Assembly: GCF_036659115.1 (NCBI RefSeq)
Contig: NZ_JAVXDF010000041.1
Reading direction: 5' to 3' (one strand)
DNA: 22,107 nucleotides
Source of the DNA: Gordonibacter sp036659115
GTDB taxonomy: Bacteria > Actinomycetota > Coriobacteriia > Coriobacteriales > Eggerthellaceae
How positions within the stretch are numbered: the first letter of the stretch is position 1; the number at the start of each line of letters is the position of its first letter. Shown here piece after piece: positions 1-5,960 of this stretch. The notes under the pieces were generated by a model. It worked only from the letters and a program-made list of their open reading frames with translations, ran no database searches and was not told the DNA's origin. Position numbers and translations under genes: made by a program.

Positions 1-1100
1 CTTACGGTGGATTCGGACACATCGCAGACTTCGGCCACCTGGGCCATGGTGAGAGGACGCAGGCAGTCGTAGCCCTTGTCGAAAAACTCGACCTGCATCT
101 CCACCATGCAGCAAGCCACCTTATAGAGCGTCGCATGCCGGAAATTGATATTGTTGATAAGACTTTCGGCTTCCTTGAGCTTCTCGTTCAGGTACGTTTC
201 GGTTTCGCGTTCCTTCACGCTCGACGCCAACGCTCGATAAGTGGGATTGATCTTCAGGTGCGGCAGGTAAAAATCCTGCAAGCCCACCTCGTACTCCCCG
301 TGACCGCACGACTGCACTACCACCTCAGGCCAGATCGGACGCGACGGGCGGCCGAACTGGCTGGCAGGGCGTGGATTGCAGGTGCGGATAACGTCAAGCG
401 CATCGTTGAGTTCTGCCAGGGAAAGCCCCATATCGTGCGCAATAGAAGCGGGGGTGCGCGTCTCGAATGCGGAAAGATGGCTCTTGACCAGACGATCGAG
501 CGTCGGGGTGAACTTGTCCCTTTTCTCGAGTTGCAGGGCAAGGCACTCGGCGAGGTTTCGGGCACCCACGCCCGTCGGCTCGAACTGCTGGACGAGCGAG
601 AGGACGCGCGCCACCTCCTGTTCGGAAACCCCAAGCGCATCGGCAACCTGACCAACAGAGGCCCTCAGGTAGCCGTTCGCGTCGATATTGCCGATAAGGT
701 ACTCGCCTATGGCTTTCGTGCGCGGACAGTCGGATTGCAGGCGCAGCTGGTCGAGCAGGAAATCGTCGAGCGTATCTCCCTCAGTCAGGAAGCGGTCGAA
801 CGAGAACGAGCGCTGGGACAGATCGCGGCGCTCGCCGTCGAAATTCTCGGGGCTGCCGTGCCCTCGCTTCTCGAAGAGCGCATCGGCGCTCACATCACGC
901 GCATAGCGGTCGGGTGCGACCGGATGACGGGGTTCCACCCAATCGTCGTCGTCGAAAAACGGGTTCTCCTCGACGCATTTGCTGGCGTACTCGCTCAGCT
1001 CCGAAGCGGACATGCGCAGGATAGCGATGCCCTGCTTCAGCTCGGGAGTAAGATAGAGGTGCTGCTGCTGGGAAAGGTCGGGGCGCTGATCGAAGTTCAT
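1..1100 (-). CDS. rpoN: RNA polymerase sigma-54 factor RpoN, 5' portion (runs off the left edge)
   Basis: Sigma-54 directs RNA polymerase to -24/-12 promoters that need an AAA+ activator. I translated this frame by hand from ATG 1098-1100; it stays open for 366 codons to the window edge. The N-terminus has the glutamine- and leucine-rich region I (LSQQQHLYLTPELKQGIAIL, then SASELSEYASKCVEENPFF). An acidic linker (FFDDDDW) follows, then the core-binding region with LDDFLLDQLRLQ, IGNIDANGYL and FEPTGVGARNLAECL. The fragment ends inside the helix-turn-helix (MAQVAEVCDVSESTV), so the RpoN box lies outside the window. GAAGAGGAG stands about 6 bases before the ATG. The gene diverges from the hydrolase at 1264. 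Family identity is clear from these motifs. Sigma-54 is unusual in Actinobacteria. Confidence 0.93.
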   Translation of the reverse strand, partial: MNFDQRPDLSQQQHLYLTPELKQGIAILRMSASELSEYASKCVEENPFFDDDDWVEPRHPVAPDRYARDVSADALFEKRGHGSPENFDGERRDLSQRSFSFDRFLTEGDTLDDFLLDQLRLQSDCPRTKAIGEYLIGNIDANGYLRASVGQVADALGVSEQEVARVLSLVQQFEPTGVGARNLAECLALQLEKRDKFTPTLDRLVKSHLSAFETRTPASIAHDMGLSLAELNDALDVIRTCNPRPASQFGRPSRPIWPEVVVQSCGHGEYEVGLQDFYLPHLKINPTYRALASSVKERETETYLNEKLKEAESLINNINFRHATLYKVACCMVEMQVEFFDKGYDCLRPLTMAQVAEVCDVSESTV

Positions 1101-1263
1101 GCAGATGCTCCTCTTCCCCAATGGACCCTCGAAGGCGCGGCGCACCGAATCCGAAGCGCTCACGTCAATGTCGCCTATAGTACCACGATCGTGCAAGACG
1201 AAAAGCGCTATCATAGGGCGACACCGACGATGATCGAAAAAGCACGAAACCAAGGAGGCTGCC
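1101..1263. promoter_or_regulatory. Divergent intergenic region with inverted repeats (rpoN / hydrolase)
   Basis: This gap must hold the promoters of both divergent genes. TGTCGCCTAT (1169-1178) is mirrored by ATAGGGCGACA (1213-1223), apart from one extra base. A perfect 10-bp palindrome, CACGATCGTG, lies between them at 1184-1193. TATCAT (1209-1214) could be a -10 for the rightward gene, and TACTAT read leftward (about 1183-1178) one for rpoN, but neither has a good -35. AAGGAGG (1252-1258) is the ribosome site of the rightward gene. Regulator unknown. Confidence 0.4.
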
Positions 1264-2061
1264 ATGGGGCAGGGAAAGCACACGTTCACATTCATGGGGA
1301 CGGCTGCCGGATGCGGCGTGCCGGCATTCTTCTGCGATTGCCCCGCCTGCAACGAGGCGCGTCTCGACCCACGGGCGCGCCGCGGCGACTGCGGAGTCAT
1401 GGTGCGCGGCGAACGGACGGTGCTCATCGACACGCCGCCCGACCTGCGCCACCAGCTGCTGCGCGAAGACGTGCGCAGCATTGACGAATTGCTGTACACG
1501 CACGCCCACTTCGACCACCTGGGCGGCTTGGGCGAGCTCGAGTACCTCGTGCAGCTCGTGCGCAAGGCACCGCTGCCCACCTATGGCAGCGCCGAGGCGC
1601 TCGAGGGCGCCTGCACGGAGTTTCATTACATGACCTACTGCCTCGACCAGCATGAACTGGCCCCGTTCGACCAGGTCGAACTGGACGGCGTGCGCTACAC
1701 GGCACTACCGGTAACCCACGCACCGGGAACGTACGGGTACTTGATAGAGACGGCGGACACGCGCCTGTTCTACGCCTCGGACACCGGCAAGCTGCCCGCC
1801 GAAACGGCCGAGCGGGTACGCGGCGTGGACATCATGGCCCTAGACGCCACCTTCTGGAAGCGAAACTGGTCGCCCGAGGCGCACCACAGCGTGCAGGAGT
1901 GCATCGAGGAAGGACTCGGTCTGGACGTGGGCACGCTGTATCTGACGCACTTGGCCATGCACTACGACGAGCCGGTTACGCTTGCGGAGCTGGAGACGTA
2001 CTTGGAGCAGTACGAAGGCCGCGTGAAACCGGCCGCCGACGGGCTGACGCTTGCGCTGTAG
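1264..2061 (+). CDS. PhnP-like metallo-beta-lactamase-fold hydrolase
   Basis: A 265-residue metal-dependent hydrolase. The N-terminus MGTAAGCGVPAFFCDCPACN carries a cysteine cluster (C24, C26, C29), as in the zinc-binding cysteine motif of PhnP, the phosphoribosyl cyclic phosphodiesterase. The catalytic THAHFDHLGG (H80, H82, D84, H85) follows. Later ligands appear to be VTHAPG (about 151), ASDTG (about 177) and LTHLAMH near 230. Length and layout match PhnP (about 250 residues), but no phn C-P lyase genes are nearby, so the substrate is uncertain; a cyclic phosphate ester is the likeliest class. AAGGAGG lies 5 bases before the ATG. The gene stands alone on the plus strand and converges on arsS across a shared hairpin. 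Confidence 0.85.
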   Translation: MGQGKHTFTFMGTAAGCGVPAFFCDCPACNEARLDPRARRGDCGVMVRGERTVLIDTPPDLRHQLLREDVRSIDELLYTHAHFDHLGGLGELEYLVQLVRKAPLPTYGSAEALEGACTEFHYMTYCLDQHELAPFDQVELDGVRYTALPVTHAPGTYGYLIETADTRLFYASDTGKLPAETAERVRGVDIMALDATFWKRNWSPEAHHSVQECIEEGLGLDVGTLYLTHLAMHYDEPVTLAELETYLEQYEGRVKPAADGLTLAL

Positions 2062-2100
2062 AAAACGGAGCCGCTGCGGGGAGGCAGTGTCCGCAGCGGC
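2062..2100 (-). terminator. Hairpin terminator between convergent genes
   Basis: A perfect 10-bp stem, GCCGCTGCGG (2070-2079) with CCGCAGCGGC (2091-2100), has an 11-base loop. Read leftward it is followed by TCCGTTTTC, a short U-run, so it best serves the arsS transcript. Read rightward it has no U-run but lies 9 bases past the hydrolase stop, so it may act on both. Confidence 0.65.
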
Positions 2101-2141
2101 GCTTCGGCGGAGACGGCGAGGTGCTTGCCGTCCAGGGTTGG

Positions 2142-2172
2142 CTGCGTAGACCTACGCAGTGGAGCCGCCTCA
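2142..2172 (-). promoter_or_regulatory. Bacterial SECIS element with its UGA codon
   Basis: The in-frame TGA is at 2172-2170. Seventeen bases downstream is the loop GGTC of a perfect hairpin, CTGCGTA-GGTC-TACGCAG (2159-2142). In E. coli fdhF the SelB-binding hairpin has the same GGUC loop, with 18 bases between UGA and loop (from memory). The bulged U in the upper stem of the E. coli element is absent here. The real stop TAG (2154-2152) sits at the hairpin apex. A base-paired GGUC apex at this distance after an in-frame UGA is the expected signal for selenocysteine insertion. Confidence 0.8.
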
Positions 2173-3141
2173 ACTGCTGCCGGCGCCCGCGCAGCAGGCG
2201 TAGCAGTGGTTGCCGAACACGATGTCGCGTTGCAGTTCCCGGTCGGGGTCGTTGGCGTAGTCGGCGATGGTCAGGCCGTCCTTGCATGGCAGGCCGGCCG
2301 CTTGGTTGAAATCGCAATCGTACACCGCGCCGTCCCAGCCCACCGACAATTGGCTGCGGCACATCATGTGCGCTACGGTCTCGGCGTTGAACGCCTCCAC
2401 GAGCTTGCTCATATAGCGTTCGAGGTTGCCTGTTTTGTGCAACAGGTTCCCGAAACGGCCGAGCGGGTTGTTCGCGATAACGAACAGACTGTCAAACGAG
2501 ATGCCGAAGTCGTCAGCCAGCTTTTGGCGGTATTCCTTCTCCAGCGCTTCCTGCTCGGGCGGAAGGAACGCACCGCTCGGGTTGAACACCAGGTTCAAAA
2601 CGAGCCCCTCGCCTTTGCCGTACCCCAGCGCGTTCAGCTTCTGCAGCATGCGTATCGTGCCATCGAACACCTCGGCACCGCGCTGCTTCTCCACCGGCTT
2701 GGCTGTGTAGTGGGGCAGCGACGCCACGAGCGTCACGCCCTGTTCAGCCAGTACCTCGGGCAGATGGGCGTAAGGCTTTTCGAGCATGACCACCAGGTTC
2801 GAGCGCACGATGGTGTCGATGCCGCGCGCAGCCGCCTCGCGGACGAACCATTCAAAATGCGGGTTCATCTCGGGAGCGCCGCCGGTGATGTCGAGCGTCT
2901 TGAAGCCACAACCAGTGCAGACGTCCAAGCAAGATTGAAGCGTTTCGCGTGACATGACCTCGGTGCGGTGAGGGCCCGCCTCCATGTGGCAATGGCGGCA
3001 CGCCAGGTTGCACAGGCTTCCGACGTTCACCTGCAACACCTCGAGCCGCTCGAGCGTACGACAGGTGACCTCGTCTGTACGCTCGAAGAACGGCGGAAAC
3101 GCGTCCATAGTCGCCTGGGCTGCCTCGTCGGTAACGGCCAT
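2152..3141 (-). CDS. arsS: Arsenosugar biosynthesis radical SAM selenoprotein ArsS
   Basis: A radical SAM enzyme of the ArsS family, thought to join a deoxyadenosyl group to a methylated arsenical on the way to arsenosugars. The cluster motif CNLACRHCH is near residues 44-52, with a GGAPEMN SAM-binding segment around 97-103. The C-terminal half is the Cys-containing domain typical of the family (MCRSQLSVGWDGAVYDCDFNQ). The reading continues through UGA codon 324, giving CYACCAGAGSSUGGSTA before TAG. Family members carry Cys or Sec at this GSS-x-G position. Without readthrough the protein would stop at 323 residues, just before it. Start ATG 3139-3141 lies 4 bases past the stop of the upstream gene, implying one transcript. 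No arsM methyltransferase is in the window. Family call is strong; the Sec call is inferred from sequence plus SECIS. Confidence 0.86.
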
Positions 3142-3145
3142 GAAG

Positions 3146-3478
3146 CTACATTTCCAGCTGTTTGACGACGTTCTTCATCTGCACGCCATGCACCAGCGCC
3201 GCGCCGCCGCGAATGGCGTTCGCCACATGGATGGCCTCGGTCATCTGCTCCTCGGTAACGCCCTTCTCCAAGCACGACTGAGTGTAGGAGTCGATACAGT
3301 ACGGGCATTGCACAGCTGCCGCAACCGACAGGGCGATCAGCGCTTTCTCGCGCGCGGTAAGCGCACCTTCAGCGAACACCTTGCCGTAATAGGCCATGTA
3401 CAGGTCCCACAGTTCGGGGGCCTCCTCGCCCATCGTGGCGAACTTTCCCAGATCGTCGGGGTTGTAGTAGGTTTCCAT
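3146..3478 (-). CDS. Carboxymuconolactone-decarboxylase-like (AhpD-fold) protein associated with ArsS
   Basis: A 110-residue all-helical AhpD/CMD-fold protein. The CxxC pair is in VQCPYCIDSYTQSC, followed by GVTEEQMTEAIHVANAIRGGAALVHG, the usual continuation of this family. The position after CxxC that is His in AhpD proton relays is Tyr here. CMD-like proteins of this type are known as arsenosugar-associated peroxidase-like partners of ArsS, and the gene stands directly before arsS with a 4-base gap. Role is probably thiol redox or substrate handling; no activity is demonstrated. I start at the second ATG (METYYN, 3476-3478) because GGAGGAAAGG lies just before it and covers the first ATG at 3499. 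Confidence 0.85.
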   Translation of the reverse strand: METYYNPDDLGKFATMGEEAPELWDLYMAYYGKVFAEGALTAREKALIALSVAAAVQCPYCIDSYTQSCLEKGVTEEQMTEAIHVANAIRGGAALVHGVQMKNVVKQLEM

Positions 3479-3509
3479 ACAAGGCTTCCTTTCCTCCATG
3501 CCGTCACCA

Positions 3510-3547
3510 TTGATAGATTATGTCTTATACTAGATTAACACTATCAA
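3510..3547 (-). promoter_or_regulatory. Promoter/operator region of the arsS operon
   Basis: An AT-rich island stands out from the GC-rich surroundings. Read leftward it contains TTGATA (3547-3542), then CATAAT (3522-3517) after 19 bases; TATAAG (3529-3524) is an alternative -10. TTGATAG (3510-3516) and CTATCAA (3541-3547) form an inverted repeat. TAGATTA occurs twice as a direct repeat (3514-3520, 3531-3537). These are operator-like, but no regulator gene is adjacent. Confidence 0.5.
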
Positions 3548-3573
3548 ATTGCTTTGGCTAGAGAAAACCGGAA

Positions 3574-3599
3574 GGCTTCTAGCTCCGGCTTCTAGCCCC
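3574..3599. repeat. 13-bp tandem repeat, two copies
   Basis: GGCTTCTAGCTCC (3574-3586) is followed at once by GGCTTCTAGCCCC (3587-3599), with one difference. It is the first of three unrelated short tandem repeats in the 434-base gene-free stretch 3479-3912. Confidence 0.8.
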
Positions 3600-3641
3600 C
3601 ATAGCCCCCCTCCCCCGGAGAATCGGCTCCGATCGCCTCGA

Positions 3642-3671
3642 AACCACAAGCTGCAAAACCACAAACTGCAA
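3642..3671. repeat. 15-bp tandem repeat, two copies
   Basis: AACCACAAGCTGCAA (3642-3656) and AACCACAAACTGCAA (3657-3671) adjoin and differ at one base. No coding function is evident. Confidence 0.8.
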
Positions 3672-3718
3672 ACTTCCCGCAAACGCATCCTGATGACCCG
3701 CGTGCTTCGACGATTAGG

Positions 3719-3786
3719 CGCTTCACCCCACGAGACGCTTCTCAACACGAGACGCTTCACCACACGAGGCGCTTCTCCCCACGTTT
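3719..3786. repeat. 17-bp tandem repeat, four copies
   Basis: The units are CGCTTCACCCCACGAGA, CGCTTCTCAACACGAGA, CGCTTCACCACACGAGG and CGCTTCTCCCCACGTTT, back to back (3719-3735, 3736-3752, 3753-3769, 3770-3786). All share CGCTTC and, except at the last end, CACGAG. Odd and even units alternate CGCTTCAC and CGCTTCTC, suggesting duplication of a 34-bp pair. The unit is not a multiple of three. Confidence 0.85.
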
Positions 3787-3857
3787 CATCCCCCTGCATG
3801 AGGAAAATCACCTCGGCCCTCGTACGCAGGGGACGATGCGAGCGCAAGCACGCTCGG

Positions 3858-3863
3858 TACAAT
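3858..3863 (+). promoter_or_regulatory. Candidate -10 box for the SpoVA-like gene
   Basis: TACAAT lies 50 bases before the ATG at 3913, in otherwise GC-rich sequence. No convincing -35 stands 16-18 bases upstream, so this is tentative. Confidence 0.3.
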
Positions 3864-3912
3864 AGCGGCGTCTCGCGCTTTCGCGCTCGCAACGTAAGAA
3901 GGGGATGTATTG

Positions 3913-4866
3913 ATGAAAGCCTACAAGACGGTGATATACAGCTTTTTGATAGGCGGGGTGCTGGCACTGTCCGCCCAGGCCTTGGTAACCATATGGACGC
4001 AGGTGCTTACCGGTACGCCCATGCAGTTCTTCATCGGCGGTGCCACCCTGGTAAGCATGGGCGTTATCGGATGCATACTGGGCGGCTTCGCCGTCTACCA
4101 GTTGGTGGAGAAATGGGGCATGTTCGGGGCGTTGCTGCCGTTCTCGGGGTTCGCCATGGCCGTGGGCATGAAGATGGTGGGGCCGTGGACGAAGCAGAAT
4201 GCCAGCACCGGCCAAGCGGTCTGGCAGGGGCTCTGGTTGGTTATCTGGTTCAATGCAGTTGCTGCAGGCTTGAGCATACTGTTCGGATTCGTCTGCGGTT
4301 CGCTGGGCGTACAGCCGCTGATAACCGTCGAGAAGAACACGACGGCGCTGGTGTTCCCGCTGGCCTTCCTCGTGGGCGGGCTGCTGTGCGCGCTGTTCCA
4401 AACGGTGTATTTGGCAGTGAAGGGCATCACGCCGAAGTGCCAACCGGTATGGATACTGCTTACGGCATGGTTCTGCGGCGCACTGCTGGCACCGCTCGGC
4501 CTATCGGGCGCGCTGGCGAACTTCGCCGGACAAGGGTTCAGCGTAATGATTCCCGTGGGCGGCTACAACATGTACAACGTGGGAGTACAGTTCGCACTGG
4601 GCGAATCCGTCGAGGCTTTAATACATCTGGGATCGTTTTTCCTGGCGGTGGCCGGTCTGTTCTTCACCGGGCTTGCCACGTACCTGATCTATCGTGCCAA
4701 ATTCGGACGCGCACCGATCAGCAACGTGCATCGCAGCAAAGCCCAGCACCTTATCGACGAGCTTGACGAAATCGGAAGCACACGCGCAGCAAAGCCTGCA
4801 TCGAACGATCCCGAGGAGTCCGCGCTGGCGGCTGCCGAGAGGGCGATCGATCGAGCGGCCGGCTAG
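3913..4866 (+). CDS. SpoVA-like integral membrane protein with two tandem domains
   Basis: A 317-residue protein with about eight membrane segments. The first half (FLIGGVLALSAQ about 11-22; AVYQLVEKWGMFGALLPFSGFAMAVG) lines up with SpoVAC-type proteins (FLVGGLICTIGQ; GVYDRIGQFAGAGSAVPVTGFANS). The second half (FLVGGLLCALFQ; NFAGQGFSVMIPVGGYNMYNVG) lines up with SpoVAE. It thus resembles two SpoVA domains fused in one chain. In spore formers SpoVA proteins form a dipicolinic acid channel; here the transported molecule is unknown. The C-terminus (about 265-317) is a charged cytoplasmic tail rich in Ala, Glu and Arg. ATG 3913 is chosen over TTG 3910 because AAGAAGGGG ends 8 bases before it. Comparison is from memory, so the family call is moderate. 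Confidence 0.68.
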   Translation: MKAYKTVIYSFLIGGVLALSAQALVTIWTQVLTGTPMQFFIGGATLVSMGVIGCILGGFAVYQLVEKWGMFGALLPFSGFAMAVGMKMVGPWTKQNASTGQAVWQGLWLVIWFNAVAAGLSILFGFVCGSLGVQPLITVEKNTTALVFPLAFLVGGLLCALFQTVYLAVKGITPKCQPVWILLTAWFCGALLAPLGLSGALANFAGQGFSVMIPVGGYNMYNVGVQFALGESVEALIHLGSFFLAVAGLFFTGLATYLIYRAKFGRAPISNVHRSKAQHLIDELDEIGSTRAAKPASNDPEESALAAAERAIDRAAG

Positions 4867-4874
4867 CAAACCAG

Positions 4875-4902
4875 CTCCTGCCGACCACCGCGGCGGCAGG
4901 AG
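4875..4902 (+). other. Intercistronic hairpin
   Basis: CTCCTGCCG (4875-4883) pairs with CGGCAGGAG (4894-4902) around a 10-base loop. It lies 8 bases after the SpoVA-like stop and has no U-run. It could be a processing or stabilising element between the two membrane-protein genes rather than a full terminator. Confidence 0.45.
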
Positions 4903-4929
4903 GGCGAAATCGTAGGAAGGGGGCCCGCG

Positions 4930-5226
4930 ATGGGCAAGGGAGCATCAGGACGCGCGCAGAAAGCCCGTGCGGAGCTGGAACGCCTTCGGGCAAGCCGGCG
5001 CAAGGACCTTATCAAGATGCTAGCAGCCATAGCGGCGATGATGCTGGTCATTTGGGGCAAGACGGCCCTTGAGCTGAACGGCACATTCGAAACGGGCAAT
5101 ATGGCCATCGGCATCGCCATGCTGGTAACCGCATTCGTATTGGCCATATTCGCCGGCAGCGCCGGAGTCAGTTTCGCCAAAAACGGTCGCGGCATCAAAG
5201 ACGCCCAGCGACGCACCGGACGATAA
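4930..5226 (+). CDS. Small two-helix membrane protein, function unknown
   Basis: A 98-residue protein I cannot assign to a family. It begins with a basic amphipathic segment (about 8-30, with Arg, Lys and Glu). Two hydrophobic helices follow (about 31-45 and 57-80: MLAAIAAMMLVIWG, then MAIGIAMLVTAFVLAIFAGSAG). It ends in a basic tail (KNGRGIKDAQRRTGR). Arg/Lys-rich ends suggest both termini are cytoplasmic. AGGAAGGGGG precedes the ATG by 6 bases. The 63-base gap from the SpoVA-like gene and shared strand suggest co-transcription, so it may be a partner of that protein; that is inference only. Confidence 0.72.
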   Translation: MGKGASGRAQKARAELERLRASRRKDLIKMLAAIAAMMLVIWGKTALELNGTFETGNMAIGIAMLVTAFVLAIFAGSAGVSFAKNGRGIKDAQRRTGR

Positions 5227-5432
5227 GACGAGCCGCACTCGCCCTCGCAGAATGATGTCGGGCCGGCAGGGGTGCAACAGAACCATACCGACAGTGGTAG
5301 GGGCAGGTCGCCAAGCCGACGGACCCGTCGAGGCATACGAGACCGACAGTCTCCTTGCGGGCGCACCGCATGTCGGTGTCTCCTTCAGATAGGCAGGAGA
5401 CACACAAGGGAGCAACACTCCGCTACTATGGA
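5227..5432 (+). other. Hairpin-rich untranslated stretch, candidate 3' UTR or small RNA
   Basis: No convincing gene lies here. Successive perfect hairpins are ACCA/TGGT (5282-5298), CGACG-GACC-CGTCG (5317-5330), GAGAC-CGACA-GTCTC (5339-5353) and GTGTCTCC/GGAGACAC (5376-5403). ACCGACAGT occurs twice (5287-5295, 5342-5350), both times mostly in a loop. A strong rightward terminator follows at 5433. No clear promoter is seen, so it may be the tail of the 4930 transcript. It matches no RNA family I know. Confidence 0.35.
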
Positions 5433-5469
5433 GGACGGCCGCGCGAGCGGCCGTCCTTGTTGTATTATT
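5433..5469 (+). terminator. Strong intrinsic terminator
   Basis: A perfect 10-bp stem, GGACGGCCGC (5433-5442) and GCGGCCGTCC (5447-5456), is closed by a GCGA tetraloop. TTGTTGTATTATT follows. It ends rightward transcription 4 bases before the convergent gene's stop region at 5465. Confidence 0.88.
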
Positions 5470-5764
5470 CCGCTTTTTCTGACGCGTAGAAAGTTGCCTC
5501 GTCGAACACCTCTGCGATCGACTTGCCGTCCACGAAGGGCAGCGTCATGAACTCGCTCACTGTCGATACCAGCTCGCTCGCATCGACGTAGTGGTCCTTG
5601 TCGTTTTTCTGGGTCGTGTCCTGCGCGCGCCAGTACCGGTCGTTCACATCGGTAAGGTAATACGTTGCGCTGCCGACTTCCATGTACACCGCATGCTTGG
5701 CGTGCAGGTAGTTCGGCAGCTCTTCGAAGGATATTTCGATCGCCTCCGCTGCTTTCGTTCCCAT
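5465..5764 (-). CDS. Small soluble protein of unknown function
   Basis: A 99-residue acidic protein (many Asp and Glu) with no signal peptide or membrane segment. Features include ISFEELPNYLHAKHAVYMEVGSATYYLTDVNDRYWRAQDT and a C-terminal VDASELVSTVSEFMTLPFVDGKSIAEVFDEATFY. I recognise no catalytic motif. AGAAAGGGG lies 7 bases before ATG 5762-5764, and codon use is typical of the window, so it is very probably expressed. It follows metH on the same strand, but 196 bases of sequence, including a hairpin, separate them, so it likely has its own promoter. Confidence 0.7.
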   Translation of the reverse strand: MGTKAAEAIEISFEELPNYLHAKHAVYMEVGSATYYLTDVNDRYWRAQDTTQKNDKDHYVDASELVSTVSEFMTLPFVDGKSIAEVFDEATFYASEKAE

Positions 5765-5912
5765 AGCGGACCCCTTTCTTCGGGATTAACCTTGGCATCC
5801 ATAATAACAAGAAGCACCGCGCCGTGCATCCGCAAACCTCTACGATTTCGAAAGCTTCACGCTAAGTTTTCGAGGCTGCCTTCCTGCAAGGCGCGCCGCG
5901 ACCTTCCCCCGC

Positions 5913-5940
5913 CTCGCCGAACCCGTTTCGATAAGGCGAG
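5913..5940 (-). terminator. Weak hairpin downstream of metH
   Basis: Read leftward, CTCGCC (5940-5935) pairs with GGCGAG (5918-5913), with CGAA/TTCG pairing inside. It begins 20 bases after the metH stop. There is no U-run, so terminator function is uncertain. The rest of 5765-5960 shows only an AT-rich patch near 5785-5815 that may be the promoter of the 5465 gene. Confidence 0.3.
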
Positions 5941-5960
5941 AAGGGCCTACGATGGCACCA

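Noticed and set aside
135..1484. Long plus-strand open frame of 449 codons
   Set aside because: It is antisense to rpoN and overlaps the hydrolase in another frame; the minus-strand translation gives clear sigma-54 motifs and a good ribosome site.
3719..3786. Possible CRISPR array
   Set aside because: The 17-bp units are directly adjacent with no spacers and no cas genes are near.
3530..3967. Minus-strand open frame across the tandem repeats
   Set aside because: It has no ribosome site, its protein only mirrors the DNA repeats, and 17-bp and 13-bp units would shift the frame with copy-number change.
5272..5300. GGTGCAACAGAACC resembling part of RNase P RNA
   Set aside because: The universal GAGGAAAGTCC and the long-range P4 pairing are missing and the stretch is too short.
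5195..5371. Cys-containing minus-strand small ORF with AAGGAG before ATG 5371
   Set aside because: It overlaps the 3' end of the small membrane-protein gene, codon use decays along its length, and the region is better explained by plus-strand hairpins and terminator. Peptide data could revive it.
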